This document shows, piece by piece, positions 8,949 to 17,701 of a DNA stretch of 64,000 nucleotides. Position 1 is the stretch's first letter. Every line of letters starts with the position of its first letter. The notes beneath the pieces are model-generated. The model did not search any database. It saw only the letters and a list, made by a program, of their open reading frames with translations, and had not been told where the DNA came from. The position numbers were made by a program, and so were the translations under genes. The stretch covers positions 4,836,001 to 4,900,000 of the forward strand of contig NZ_CP012640.2 in assembly GCF_001412595.2 (NCBI RefSeq), given 5' to 3'. The stretch comes from Massilia sp. WG5 (GTDB taxonomy: Bacteria; Pseudomonadota; Gammaproteobacteria; Burkholderiales; Burkholderiaceae_D).

Positions 8949-9686
8949 TTATTTTTTGAATCTCAAGGCGAACTTGTCGTCCGGCGTATCCATCTTGAAG
9001 AAGGGCTGCTCGCGCGGATCCGAGGCCACGTGCAGGTAGTCGCTGCGGGAATCGAGCTTGAAGCCGGCCTTCGTGACTTCCTGGACCACCGTGTCCTCGT
9101 CGATGCGGTGCAGGGTCTTGGTGGCCGACAGCCCGCTGCCCTTCTTGGCCGCGTTGTCGATGATGACCAGCAGGCCGCCGGGCTTGAGCGCGTCGTACAG
9201 GCGCTTGTTCATCGCCGCGCGGTCGGCCGGGGTGTTCGCGATGTCGTGGTAGGACATGTTGATGGTGATGAGGTCGAGCGGCGGCGTGCCTTTCGGGATC
9301 GGATCCGTGAAGTCGGCGACCACCGCGTGCAGGTTGGGTAGGGTGGCCCCGCCCACGCGCTCCTGCAGCTTGGGGTTCGGCTTCGGGTTCTGCGCCCACA
9401 CTTCGCCCTTGCTGCCGACCGCCGCCGTCAGCAGCGACGCGGTGGCGCCGCCGCCGGACGCGATGTCGAAGGCCTTCATGCCGGGCCGCACTTCCGCAAA
9501 GGCGAGGAACTCGGCCGGCTTGCGCTTGGCGTCGGTCTTGCGGTCGTCGTCGGTGCGGATCGGGCTGGCGATCGCGGCCTGGTAGCCGGCGCCGGCCGGC
9601 TGGCCGGCGGCCTGCGCGAAGCCGCCGGCCAGCAGCGCGGCGGACAATGCGGAAAAGGCGAGGGCGGAGCGAAGCGAAGTACGCAT
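8949..9686 (-). CDS. Exported class I SAM methyltransferase-like protein
   Basis: 245 residues from the ATG at 9686 (an ATG five codons earlier, 9701, is an alternative). The N-terminus is a clear Sec signal peptide (SALAFSALSAALLAGG, cleavage near AQA). Behind it is a Rossmann methyltransferase domain with motif I DIASGGGATAS (about 74-84) and LDLITINMSYHDI. Proteins of this kind are annotated as SAM-dependent methyltransferases, yet SAM is cytosolic, so an exported form is odd. The substrate is unknown. Confidence 0.8.
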   Translation of the reverse strand: MRTSLRSALAFSALSAALLAGGFAQAAGQPAGAGYQAAIASPIRTDDDRKTDAKRKPAEFLAFAEVRPGMKAFDIASGGGATASLLTAAVGSKGEVWAQNPKPNPKLQERVGGATLPNLHAVVADFTDPIPKGTPPLDLITINMSYHDIANTPADRAAMNKRLYDALKPGGLLVIIDNAAKKGSGLSATKTLHRIDEDTVVQEVTKAGFKLDSRSDYLHVASDPREQPFFKMDTPDDKFALRFKK

Positions 9687-9731
9687 GGTTGGACCCTTCA
9701 TCGAAGTTGAGACATCATCGGAACGGCGCTC

Positions 9732-10760
9732 TCAGGACTGCGCCAGGTCGGCCTCCGTCGTGAATGCGTCGGCATAGAACTCATCGGGCGGCAGGCCGCA
9801 TTGCGCCACGTAGTCGCGGCGCGCCGAGTCGACCATGACCGGCGCACCGCAAGCATACACCTGGTAGCCCGACAGGTCGGGAATATCCTGCATCACGGCC
9901 GCGTGCACGTAGCCGCTGCGGCCGCTCCAGTTGTCCTCCGGCAGGGCGTCCGAGATCACCGGCACGTAGCGGAAGTGCGGCAGCTCGCGCGCCCACTGTT
10001 CGCACAGTTCGTGCATGTACAGGTCCTGCGGACGGCGGCCGCCCCAGTACAGGTGGACCGGACGTTCCGACTTCAGGTGGATCATGTGCTCGACCAGGGC
10101 CTTGACCGGCGCGAAGCCGGTGCCCGAGGCCAGCAGGACGATCGGCTTGTTCGATTCTTCGCGCAGGAAGAAGGTGCCGAGCGGGCCTTCGAAGCGCAGG
10201 ATGTCGCGTTCCTTCATGGTCGAGAACACGTGGTCGGTGAACAGGCCGCCCGGCAGGTGGCGGATGTGCAGTTCCAGCGGGCCGCTGAACGAAGGCGCGT
10301 TGGCGATGCTGTAGGCGCGGCGCTTGCCGTCCTTCAGCATGAACTCGACGTACTGGCCGGCGCGGTAGGCGAGGGCTTCGTTGGCGGGCAGCTGCAGGCT
10401 GAGGATGGCGACGTCCGGCGCGGCGCGGCGGATGCCGGTCACCCGGGTCGGCATCTTGCGCACCGGGTAGTCGGTGCTGCCGCCGACTTCACGCGCCTCG
10501 ATCGTCAGGTCGCCCTCGGGGACGGCGCAGCACATCAGTGCATAGCCCTGCAGCTTTTCCTGCTCGGACAGGGCGCGCGGCTGGTGCGGCTTGTGCTGGT
10601 AGCTGCCCTCGACGACCTTGCCCTTGCAGGAGCCGCAGGCGCCGTTCTTGCAGCCGTAGGGCAGGCCGATGCCGGAGCGGATCGCCGCCGCGAGCACGGT
10701 TTCGTCCTGCTCGCATTCGTAGTGGTGGCCGCTGGGCTGGACAGTGATCTGGAACGTCAT
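9732..10760 (-). CDS. Ferredoxin-type NAD(P)H oxidoreductase (CDP-6-deoxy-glucoseen reductase-like)
   Basis: 342 residues with three domains in order: a plant-type [2Fe-2S] ferredoxin (CKNGACGSC at about 37-45, last Cys in LMCCAVP), an FAD-binding domain (RAYSIAN motif) and an NAD(P)-binding domain (GTGFAPVKALVEH). It moves electrons from NAD(P)H to an unknown acceptor. In Burkholderiales this gene is usually named CDP-6-deoxy-delta-3,4-glucoseen reductase, but no deoxysugar cluster is present here, so a general reductase role is safer. GAGGA precedes the ATG. The start is only 11 bp from the divergent epimerase start. Confidence 0.88.
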   Translation of the reverse strand: MTFQITVQPSGHHYECEQDETVLAAAIRSGIGLPYGCKNGACGSCKGKVVEGSYQHKPHQPRALSEQEKLQGYALMCCAVPEGDLTIEAREVGGSTDYPVRKMPTRVTGIRRAAPDVAILSLQLPANEALAYRAGQYVEFMLKDGKRRAYSIANAPSFSGPLELHIRHLPGGLFTDHVFSTMKERDILRFEGPLGTFFLREESNKPIVLLASGTGFAPVKALVEHMIHLKSERPVHLYWGGRRPQDLYMHELCEQWARELPHFRYVPVISDALPEDNWSGRSGYVHAAVMQDIPDLSGYQVYACGAPVMVDSARRDYVAQCGLPPDEFYADAFTTEADLAQS

Positions 10761-10771
10761 ACAATCCTCGG

Positions 10772-11677
10772 ATGAATACTCAAAATAATGTTAGGTTCAG
10801 CAAGCCGCGCCTCCTGATCGTGGGCTGCGGCGATGTCGGCATGCGCCTGCTGCCGCAGGTCACCAAGCGCTTTCGCGTGTTCGCGCTCACCAGCCAGCCG
10901 GCGCGCTGCGCGGAACTGCGGGCGGCCGGTGCGATTCCGGTCGTGGCCGATCTCGACCGGCCGGAGACGCTCCGGCGGCTGGGCCGCCTTGCGCCCCGGG
11001 TGCTACACCTGGCGCCGCCGCCGAAGGAGGGGGCACTCGATTTGCGCACGCGCAATTTGACCGCCATTCTACCCGAGGGGGCGCGTGTGGTTTATATCAG
11101 CACCACGGGCGTCTACGGCGACCGGCAGGGCGCCCTGATCGACGAGACCGCGCCGCGCGCGCCGCGCAATGCCCGCGCCCGGCGCCGCGTCGATGCCGAG
11201 CAGGTGCTGCGCGCCTGGGCGGTCGCCGCCGGCGGCAAGGTCGCGATCCTGCGCGCGCCCGGCATCTATGCGCAGGACCGCCTGCCGCTCGAGCGCCTGC
11301 GCCAGGGCACGCCCGCGCTGGCGCCGCAGGACGACGTCTACACCAACCACATCCACGCCGACGACCTGGCGCGCCTGGCGCTGCTGGCCCTGTTCCGCGC
11401 CCGGCCGGGACGCGCCTACAACGCCAGCGACGATACGCACATGAAGATGGGCGACTACTTCGACCTGGTGGCCGACGCCTTCGGCCTGCCGCGCGCCCCG
11501 CGCCTGCCGCGCGCCGAGCTGGCGCGGATCGTGTCGCCGGTCCAGCTGTCCTTCATGTCGGAATCGCGGCGGCTCGGCAACCGCCGCATCAAGGATGAGC
11601 TGCGCGCCAGACTGCGGCATCCGCGGGTCGAGGAGGCGGTGAGGGCGATGGCGCAGGCGCAGGCATCGGCGGAATAG
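10772..11677 (+). CDS. NAD-dependent epimerase/dehydratase family protein (YeeZ-like)
   Basis: 301 residues. An extended SDR Rossmann domain starts with LLIVGCGDVGMRL (about 14-26) and has ISTTGVYGDRQG (about 108-119). Residues normally forming YxxxK are not obvious, so catalysis may differ from classic epimerases. The ATG has no clear ribosome-binding site and is 11 bp from the divergent reductase start, so both promoters must overlap the neighbouring coding ends. Substrate unknown. Confidence 0.8.
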   Translation: MNTQNNVRFSKPRLLIVGCGDVGMRLLPQVTKRFRVFALTSQPARCAELRAAGAIPVVADLDRPETLRRLGRLAPRVLHLAPPPKEGALDLRTRNLTAILPEGARVVYISTTGVYGDRQGALIDETAPRAPRNARARRRVDAEQVLRAWAVAAGGKVAILRAPGIYAQDRLPLERLRQGTPALAPQDDVYTNHIHADDLARLALLALFRARPGRAYNASDDTHMKMGDYFDLVADAFGLPRAPRLPRAELARIVSPVQLSFMSESRRLGNRRIKDELRARLRHPRVEEAVRAMAQAQASAE

Positions 11678-11835
11678 AGGGGCTTGAGCAAACGATAACA
11701 GGTCCGTGTATGATTCGGGGTTGCTACTCTGCAGCCATATAAATACTACAAATACCCCAAAACTAGCCTTATTTTTCACGATCCCAAGAGGAATGTGAAG
11801 AATAAGTCACGGATTGTTAATTTCGAAGGAAGACC

Positions 11836-12111
11836 ATGCCCATCAGAAGGATGCCGGAGGGTGCCGTCTATGACCCCAACCGGGTTCTCGACGCCATCAT
11901 CAACAAACTCATGCTGAAAAACGACGCCGCCCTGTCGCGCGTGCTCGAAGTCGCGCCGCCGGTGATCAGCAAGATCCGCCACAACACGCTGCCGATCGGC
12001 GCCACCATCCTGCTGCGCATGCATGAGGTATCGGATTTCAGCATCCGCGAATTGCGGGCGCTGATGGTGCGGACCGATGCGCGGGAGGATGCGAGGGCCT
12101 TGACGGCCTGA
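11836..12111 (+). CDS. Small helix-turn-helix (XRE-like) protein
   Basis: 91 residues. The middle (DAALSRVLEVAPPVISKIRH, about 36-55) reads as a Cro/XRE-type helix-turn-helix, followed by helix RMHEVSDFSIRELRALM. GGAAG lies ahead of the ATG. It probably binds DNA; the target is unknown. It is convergent with the first AYCAGPE-repeat gene (12 bp between stops), which makes that pair a possible but unproven target. Confidence 0.7.
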   Translation: MPIRRMPEGAVYDPNRVLDAIINKLMLKNDAALSRVLEVAPPVISKIRHNTLPIGATILLRMHEVSDFSIRELRALMVRTDAREDARALTA

Positions 12112-12123
12112 GCTTGCCGCAGC

Positions 12124-12738
12124 TTAACAAGCCCTGACGGCGGCTTCCGGCGCGGCGCAGGACGGGGTCCGGAGCTCGATCGGCGCCTCGGGGCCGGCGC
12201 AATAGGCCGTGCGATTCTTGATGGCGGCCTTGGCGCCGCCGCAAAAGGCGGCCTGGGCCTTGACGGCCGCCTCGGGGCCGGCGCAATAGGCTGCCGGGGT
12301 CGCGCGCTCGGCCGCGCAATCGACGCAGGCTTCGCCGAAGCTTGCTTCGTACAGGATACGCGTGCGTTCGCCGCTGTCGAGGCGGACCTGCGCATCCTGT
12401 TCGCCGTCGCCCATGCCGACGTAGGGATAGTGATGCAGGAAATAGCCGAAAGCCCGCTCGCAGTCCTTGGCGTATTTCATCGTATCGAGAATGTGGTAAT
12501 GCCAGAAGGTATCCACGTCGACCTGTGGCGCCAGGGTCTCGTTCGGGTACATCTTCATCAGGCACAGGAAGCGCCGGTATTCCAGTTCGACCGCATCCGC
12601 TTTTTGCTGGCTCCACCCTTCGCCGGACTCTACATGCATCAGCTTGTGCTTGATCCGGTCGAGATTCAGTTCGGTTTCTGTTATTTCTTTCAGCAAGCCT
12701 CTCATTTCTTGCGAATCCTCATCCATTTCATGATTCAT
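12124..12738 (-). CDS. GRDP-like protein with C-terminal Cys repeats (AYCAGPE), copy 1
   Basis: 204 residues from the ATG at 12738 (a GTG two codons earlier is possible). The N-terminal about 140 residues resemble the glycine-rich-domain-containing protein (PF07173) region: VDVDTFWHYHILDT and DCERAFGYFLHHYPYVG, with conserved His/Asp/Cys. The C-terminal about 60 residues are four Cys-centred units of 14 residues (AYCAGPE, AFCGGAK, AYCAGPE, PSCAAPE), ending in a C-terminal Cys. The leader-plus-repeat form recalls multi-core peptide precursors, but no maturation enzyme is adjacent. It is paralogous to the next gene upstream. Function unknown. Confidence 0.75.
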   Translation of the reverse strand: MNHEMDEDSQEMRGLLKEITETELNLDRIKHKLMHVESGEGWSQQKADAVELEYRRFLCLMKMYPNETLAPQVDVDTFWHYHILDTMKYAKDCERAFGYFLHHYPYVGMGDGEQDAQVRLDSGERTRILYEASFGEACVDCAAERATPAAYCAGPEAAVKAQAAFCGGAKAAIKNRTAYCAGPEAPIELRTPSCAAPEAAVRAC

Positions 12739-12840
12739 TTGCACTGCTCATTGTTGTTGAGCAGCAAGTAAAACATTGACATAAAGCAATATAGGTGAAT
12801 CAAGAGCAGACACGCACCTAGTCGAATAAATAGTTGTAAT

Positions 12841-12868
12841 AAAAGTCCGTCCCGGGACGGGGACGGAC
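12841..12868 (-). terminator. Rho-independent terminator of AYCAGPE copy 2
   Basis: On the plus strand GTCCGTCCC (12845-12853) pairs with GGGACGGAC (12860-12868). Read on the minus strand the hairpin is followed by TTTTATT. It lies 33 bp past the stop of copy 2, so copies 1 and 2 are probably separate transcripts and copy 1 should have its own promoter between 12745 and 12840. Confidence 0.75.
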
Positions 12869-12901
12869 CATGGGAAGGCTTGCCGCCGTGACGGCGCGTG
12901 C

Positions 12902-13642
12902 TCAGGCTGCCACAGCCTTGTCGCTGGCCAGGCCGTTGCGGTAGTCCCCATTCCGGCTTTCCGGGCCGGCGCAGTAGGCGGTGTTGGCGCTGATGCTGCC
13001 GGCACGGCCATGGACCTTGTTTTCCGGACCGGCGCAGTAGGCGACCTTGGCGCTGATGGTGCCGGCACGGGCGTAGGCCGGGCTCTCCGGACCGGCGCAG
13101 TAGGCGGTATTGGCGCTGAGGCCGCCGGCACGGGCGTAGAACTTGCTCTCAGGACCGGCACAATAAGCCATGTTGGGGCTGACAATGCCGGCACGGGCGA
13201 AGATCTTGCCCTCGGGGCCGGCGCAGTAGGCCACCTGGCCGGCAACTGCAGCTACCGTGACCGGGTAGGATTCGCCGAAGGTGTCCTCGTAAAGCGTGCG
13301 CATGCGCTCGCCGCTGTCGATCCGGAACTGTTCATCGTTCGCCCCGCGCAGGCCGACATAGGGGTAGTGATGCAGGAAGTAGCCGAACAGGCGGTGGCAA
13401 TCCTCCGCGTACTTCACGGTATCGAGGATATGGTAGTGCCAGAAAGTGTCGACGTCTTCCAGCGGGGCGGTATTTTCGTTCGGCTAGAGTTTCATCAGGC
13501 AAAGGAAGCGGCGGTACTCCTTTTCGACCAGGTCCGCCTTTCCTTCACTCCAGCCTTCGCCGGACTCGACGTGCATCAGTTTCGTTTTGATGGGATCAAG
13601 ATCAAGCTCGAATACTGCATTAAACAAGTCGTTCGCATTCAT
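12902..13642 (-). pseudogene. GRDP-like protein with AYCAGPE repeats, copy 2, interrupted by an amber codon
   Basis: Read from the ATG at 13642, the frame gives an N-terminus homologous to copy 1 (KLMHVESGEGW, EYRRFLCLMK), then a TAG at 13484-13486 exactly where copy 1 has Tyr in the motif K-[ML]-Y-PNE. After the TAG the frame continues unbroken (PNENTAP, VDTFWHYHILDT) to 12902. The C-terminal part has five AYCAGPE motifs spaced 21 residues apart. A GTG at 13417 could start a 171-residue remainder with the repeats. It could be a recent pseudogene, a sequencing error (TAC/TAT to TAG), or a truncated protein still in use. Confidence 0.75.
12955..13245 (-). repeat. 63-bp tandem repeat within AYCAGPE copy 2
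   Basis: The block CCGGCGCAGTAGGC and near variants start at 12966, 13029, 13092, 13155 and 13218, exactly 63 bp apart. Each unit encodes 21 residues: AYCAGPE, then a variable triplet, then an [YF]-A-R-A-G-like segment and S-A-N. Variation is mostly between the motifs, which suggests the Cys motif is under selection. Confidence 0.9.
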
Positions 13643-13918
13643 GGTAGTCCTCATCATGTAATAGTTTTGAACTGCTTCCCTAGTATTTGCATTCGGACAA
13701 CTCGTGAGTCATGTGCGGCCACATCCGATTACCCGCTCTTCAGTGCTGGCGATATACCTCATTTCTCGGTTTTCCCTACAGGAGGTCGAGAATTTTTCGT
13801 TGATGTACATTGCCTGTACTCAATGTAGTTTAGGCATTGCGAGGAGGAGTTGCGATTGCTCAAAAAGTCGGAGCATATTGCAAAAAACGACACAAACTCT
13901 GCTTGCTAGACTTGATTT
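13643..13918. other. Gap with no gene recognised
   Basis: About 276 bp between the kinase stop and the start of AYCAGPE copy 2. It is AT-richer than its surroundings. No tRNA, convincing ORF or strong hairpin was seen. It should hold the promoter for copy 2. Confidence 0.5.
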
Positions 13919-15769
13919 CTAGATAACAGCAGAATTGGATGGATGGTGGTGCTGGATGCCTGGCGGGTTTTCTGGCGTCGTATAGATCGGCGCCGACACC
14001 GTGACCTTGGTGCCGCCTTCCGGTTCGTTGACCACGGTGCAGGTGCCGCCGAGGATGATGATGCGTTCCTCGATGCCGACCAGGCCGAACGAGCCGTGTT
14101 TGTTGCGTCCGCCTGGAGGCAGGCCGCAGCCATTGTCCTTGACGGTGAGCGTCAGCCAGCCGTCGTTGAGCTGCAGATGGACCACCGCCCTGGTCGCGTC
14201 GGCATGGCGGACGATATTGGTCAGCGATTCCTGGAGGATGCGGAAGAAGGCAGTCGCAGTGCTGTCGGATACCGAGATATCGCCATGGTCGTCGTGTACC
14301 TCGCACTGGATGCCCGTGCGCTGCTGGAACTGGTTGACCTGCCATTCGACCGCGGCGGACAGGCCCAGGTCGAGCACGGTCGGGCGCAGGTCGTTGATGA
14401 TCTGGCGTACGCTTTTTATCGTGGCATCGATTTGCTGCAGGGTGGCCTGGACGCGTTTGTGCAGGTGGCCGTGGGCGGGCCTGGTGCGCCCTGCAAGCAG
14501 TTCGGCGTCGATACGCAGCGCCAGCAGGCTCTGCCCAAGGTCGTCGTGGATCTCGCGCGCGATCCGTTTGCGTTCCAGTTCCTTGATCTGGTACGCATGG
14601 TCGGCCAGGCGGCGCAGCTTCTGGTGCGACAGCTGCAGCTTGTGCTGGCTTTCGCGCAGCTCGGTGGTCATTTCCTGGGCCAGCGCGAGCGCGGCGCGGC
14701 GGGACGACGTCAACATGTGCAGCAGGGCGTACAGCATCATCGAGCCGAGAAAGCCGAAGGCCAGCATCAGTCTCGGATAGTAGCGGTCGCCGCCCGTGTA
14801 GAGCTCGTCCTTGGGGACGCTGAATACCGTTTTCCAGGGACGGCCGTTGAAATCGAGCGGCAGGGTCGTGGTAAATATCTCGCTGCCCGCGGCGAGCGGT
14901 GGCGCAGGAATGCCGGCGCTGCCCTGGCTATCGAACAGGGTCACTCTCTTGGGCGGGGCCGGGCGTCCCGTGCCGTCGAAGCGTGGACCCATGTCGTACA
15001 GCGTCATGCGCATGCGCGACACCGGCAGCTCGTCCAGGACGCCGTGGAGCAGCCTCGGCAGGCTGAAGGCGATGCCCAGGGAGCCGACGTAGGCGGCGCG
15101 GCGCTGTTCGACCGTCTCGACTGGCGCACCTTTCCGATAGATCGGCATGCGCATTCCCAAATGCGCGTTGTTCGGCCCGGACAGCGCAGGAATCCGTGAG
15201 CCGGAAGCGGACAAGGATCCATCGTCGCGCGCAGCGGCCAACTGCTTCGTGAAATAGGGATTCGCCATCAGGTCGGTGCCGTAATGGCCGGGACTGGACA
15301 AGTCGGGCTCGATGTACGCGACGATCAGGTAGGACGGGCGCTCGCCCGGCGGCGAGATGTTGATCGGGGTTTGCGGACCAACATAGTCCAGCAACTCCTT
15401 TCGCAGCTTGTCGACAAAGACCTTGCTGTTGCTGTTCGGGACATACAGCGCCAGATTGATGGAATCGACTGCGGGATAGTTCTTGCTCAACTCCACGCCA
15501 CTTACGAAGCCGTGAAGGTGGTCATGGGTAATTTCTGCGCTCTGCAACAAACTGCCGGTCGCCCGCAACAGGTCGGTATACGATTTGATCCGCACGCCGA
15601 TGACGCTTTGTGCATATTTGGCGTGATTGAGGAAGCGTTCCTGCGCATCCGACTCGATCGTGCGCATCGTGTTCACATAGAGCAGGCCGCCCACCATGGC
15701 TGACGCCAGTGTGCCTGTCCAGAATGAAATCCGGGTAACCGAAAAAGCGTCTTTCAGTACCGTCACCAT
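13919..15769 (-). CDS. CHASE-domain sensor histidine kinase (NarL-type partner expected)
   Basis: 616 residues: transmembrane helix near 17-30, periplasmic CHASE domain (about 50-290), second transmembrane helix near 340, then HisKA_3 dimerisation domain with KRIAREIHDDLGQSL (phospho-His in the IHDD motif, about 410) and a HATPase domain (RILQESLTNIVRHADA, KDNGCGLPP, GLVGIEERI). This type normally pairs with a NarL/LuxR response regulator, but none is beside it, so it is an orphan here. The ligand sensed by the CHASE domain is unknown. Confidence 0.9.
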   Translation of the reverse strand: MVTVLKDAFSVTRISFWTGTLASAMVGGLLYVNTMRTIESDAQERFLNHAKYAQSVIGVRIKSYTDLLRATGSLLQSAEITHDHLHGFVSGVELSKNYPAVDSINLALYVPNSNSKVFVDKLRKELLDYVGPQTPINISPPGERPSYLIVAYIEPDLSSPGHYGTDLMANPYFTKQLAAARDDGSLSASGSRIPALSGPNNAHLGMRMPIYRKGAPVETVEQRRAAYVGSLGIAFSLPRLLHGVLDELPVSRMRMTLYDMGPRFDGTGRPAPPKRVTLFDSQGSAGIPAPPLAAGSEIFTTTLPLDFNGRPWKTVFSVPKDELYTGGDRYYPRLMLAFGFLGSMMLYALLHMLTSSRRAALALAQEMTTELRESQHKLQLSHQKLRRLADHAYQIKELERKRIAREIHDDLGQSLLALRIDAELLAGRTRPAHGHLHKRVQATLQQIDATIKSVRQIINDLRPTVLDLGLSAAVEWQVNQFQQRTGIQCEVHDDHGDISVSDSTATAFFRILQESLTNIVRHADATRAVVHLQLNDGWLTLTVKDNGCGLPPGGRNKHGSFGLVGIEERIIILGGTCTVVNEPEGGTKVTVSAPIYTTPENPPGIQHHHPSNSAVI

Positions 15770-15889
15770 GCCAGCTCCCCGATGCTTTGCCCAGCCTCAT
15801 GCCGGCTTTTGCGTTTTATCAGAGCAACTTACTTATTTCGCATCGACAGCGAACCTAGCAGGTTTGAGAGTTGTCTGTTTGGCTGGCAT

Positions 15890-15919
15890 AAAAAAAGACC
15901 GGCAAAGGCGCCGGTCTTT
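15890..15919 (-). terminator. Rho-independent terminator of glnS
   Basis: AAAGACCGGC (15894-15903) pairs perfectly with GCCGGTCTTT (15910-15919). On the minus strand the hairpin runs into a T-tract (TTTTTTTAT). It sits about 25 bp past the glnS stop. Confidence 0.9.
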
Positions 15920-15943
15920 CGATCGAGGAAGCGCTGCGAGCCC

Positions 15944-17701
15944 TTACTTGCCCCAGCTATCCTTCAGCGTGGTCACACGGTTGAACACCGGCTTGCCCGG
16001 CTGCGAATCGACGCGGTCGGCCACGAAATAGCCGTGGCGCTCGAACTGGAAGCGCTGGTCGGGCTCGGCCGCCTTCAGGCCCGGCTCGAGGAAGGCGGTG
16101 ACGGTTTCCAGCGCGTTCGGATTCAGCAGTTCCTTGAAGTCGCGACCGCCGGCGTCCGGGTTCGGGTCGCTGAACAGGCGGTCGTACAGGCGCACCTCGG
16201 CGGCAAAGCCGTGCGAGGCGCTGACCCAGGTGATGTTGCCCTTGACCTTGTAGTTGTCGGCGCCCGGGGTGCCCGATTTCGAGTCTTCGAAATAGTTCAC
16301 GTGGACCGCGGTCACCTTGCCGTCGGCGTCCTTGTCATAGCCCGTGCACTCGACCACGAAGCCGTACTTCAGGCGCACGCGCGCACCCGGCTTGCCGTCG
16401 ACAGGCGGCGTGAAGCGGTGGTAGCCCTTGGTCGGGGTTTCCATGAAGTCTTCCTGCTCGATCCACAGTTCTTTCGTGAACGGGAAGGAGCGGGCGCCCA
16501 TCTCCGGGTGGTGCGGATGGACCGGGGCGCTGCATTCCACCAGTCCGCCTTCCGGGAAATTGTCGACGATCAGCTTCAGCGGACGCAGCACCGCGATCGC
16601 GCGCGGGGCCTTCGGGTCGAGGTCGTCGCGCAGCGCGCCTTCCAGCGTGCTCATGTCGATCCAGCCGTCGGCCTTGCTGACGCCGATGCGTTCGCAGAAC
16701 AGCTGGATCGATTCCGGCGTGTAGCCGCGGCGGCGCAGGCCGACGATGGTGGGCATGCGCGGGTCGTCCCAGCCGCTGACGATGTTCTCGTCGACCAGCT
16801 GGCGCAGCTTGCGCTTGGACATCACCACATAGGTCAGGTTCAGGCGCGAGAATTCGTACTGGCGCGGCACCGGACGCTGGAAGAAGCCGCCTTCGGCCAG
16901 GGTATCGACCAGCCAGTCGTAGAACGGGCGGTGATCCTGGAATTCCAGCGTGCACAGCGAATGGGTAATGTTTTCCAGCGCATCCGAGATCGGGTGCGTG
17001 TAGTCGTACATCGGGTAGATGCACCATGCGTCGCCGGTGCGGTGGTGGTGCGCGTGGCGGATGCGGTACAGGGCCGGGTCGCGGTTGGTCATGATGGGCG
17101 AGGACATCGCATCCTCGCTCATCTTGGCGCGCAGCACGTGTTCGCCGTCCTTGTACTTGCCGGCCTTCATGTCACGCAAGATTTGCAGCGATTCTTCGAC
17201 CGGGCGGTTGCGGAACGGCGAGTTGGTGCCCGGCGTACCGAAGTTGCCGCGATTGCGCGACATGTCCTCGGCGCTCTGGCTGTCGACGTAGGCCTTGCCC
17301 TCCTTGATCAGGTACTCGGCCATCTCGTACAGCTTGTCGAAGTAGTCGCTGGCGTAGTGCAGGTGCTCCTGGCCGCCTTGCTCCCAGGAGAAGCCCAGCC
17401 ACTTGACGCTGTCCATGATGGTGTCGACGTATTCCTGGTCTTCCTTTTCCGGATTGGTATCGTCGAAGCGCAGGTTGCAGCGGCCCTGGTAGTCGCGCGC
17501 CAGGCCGAAGTTCAGGCAGATCGACTTCGCATGGCCCACATGCAGGTAGCCGTTCGGCTCCGGCGGGAAGCGGGTGATCACCGAAGGCAGGCCTTCGCGC
17601 TGGTGGGCGCCCGATGCAAGGTCGGATTCGACGATCGCGCGCACAAAATTCGACGACGGCGCAGGCGTTGCTGCCGCCGCGGAGTTCTTTTCGTTGCTCA
17701 T
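15944..17701 (-). CDS. glnS: Glutaminyl-tRNA synthetase
   Basis: 585 residues. It charges tRNA-Gln with glutamine. The class I signature PPEPNGYLHVGHAKS (HIGH-like HVGH, about 46-60) and the KMSKS-like VMSKRKL (about 295) are both present, followed by the two C-terminal anticodon-binding beta-barrels. The N-terminal about 25 residues (Ala/Ser/Asn-rich) extend beyond the E. coli enzyme. It is monocistronic, with its own terminator. Confidence 0.97.
   Translation of the reverse strand: MSNEKNSAAAATPAPSSNFVRAIVESDLASGAHQREGLPSVITRFPPEPNGYLHVGHAKSICLNFGLARDYQGRCNLRFDDTNPEKEDQEYVDTIMDSVKWLGFSWEQGGQEHLHYASDYFDKLYEMAEYLIKEGKAYVDSQSAEDMSRNRGNFGTPGTNSPFRNRPVEESLQILRDMKAGKYKDGEHVLRAKMSEDAMSSPIMTNRDPALYRIRHAHHHRTGDAWCIYPMYDYTHPISDALENITHSLCTLEFQDHRPFYDWLVDTLAEGGFFQRPVPRQYEFSRLNLTYVVMSKRKLRQLVDENIVSGWDDPRMPTIVGLRRRGYTPESIQLFCERIGVSKADGWIDMSTLEGALRDDLDPKAPRAIAVLRPLKLIVDNFPEGGLVECSAPVHPHHPEMGARSFPFTKELWIEQEDFMETPTKGYHRFTPPVDGKPGARVRLKYGFVVECTGYDKDADGKVTAVHVNYFEDSKSGTPGADNYKVKGNITWVSASHGFAAEVRLYDRLFSDPNPDAGGRDFKELLNPNALETVTAFLEPGLKAAEPDQRFQFERHGYFVADRVDSQPGKPVFNRVTTLKDSWGK

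Noticed and set aside
12955..13245. 63-bp repeats as a CRISPR array
   Set aside because: No unique spacers; the units are coding tandem repeats.
13010..13828. 272-residue plus-strand ORF across the AYCAGPE repeat region
   Set aside because: It is the antisense shadow; the minus frame is homologous to the paralogue and carries the conserved motif.
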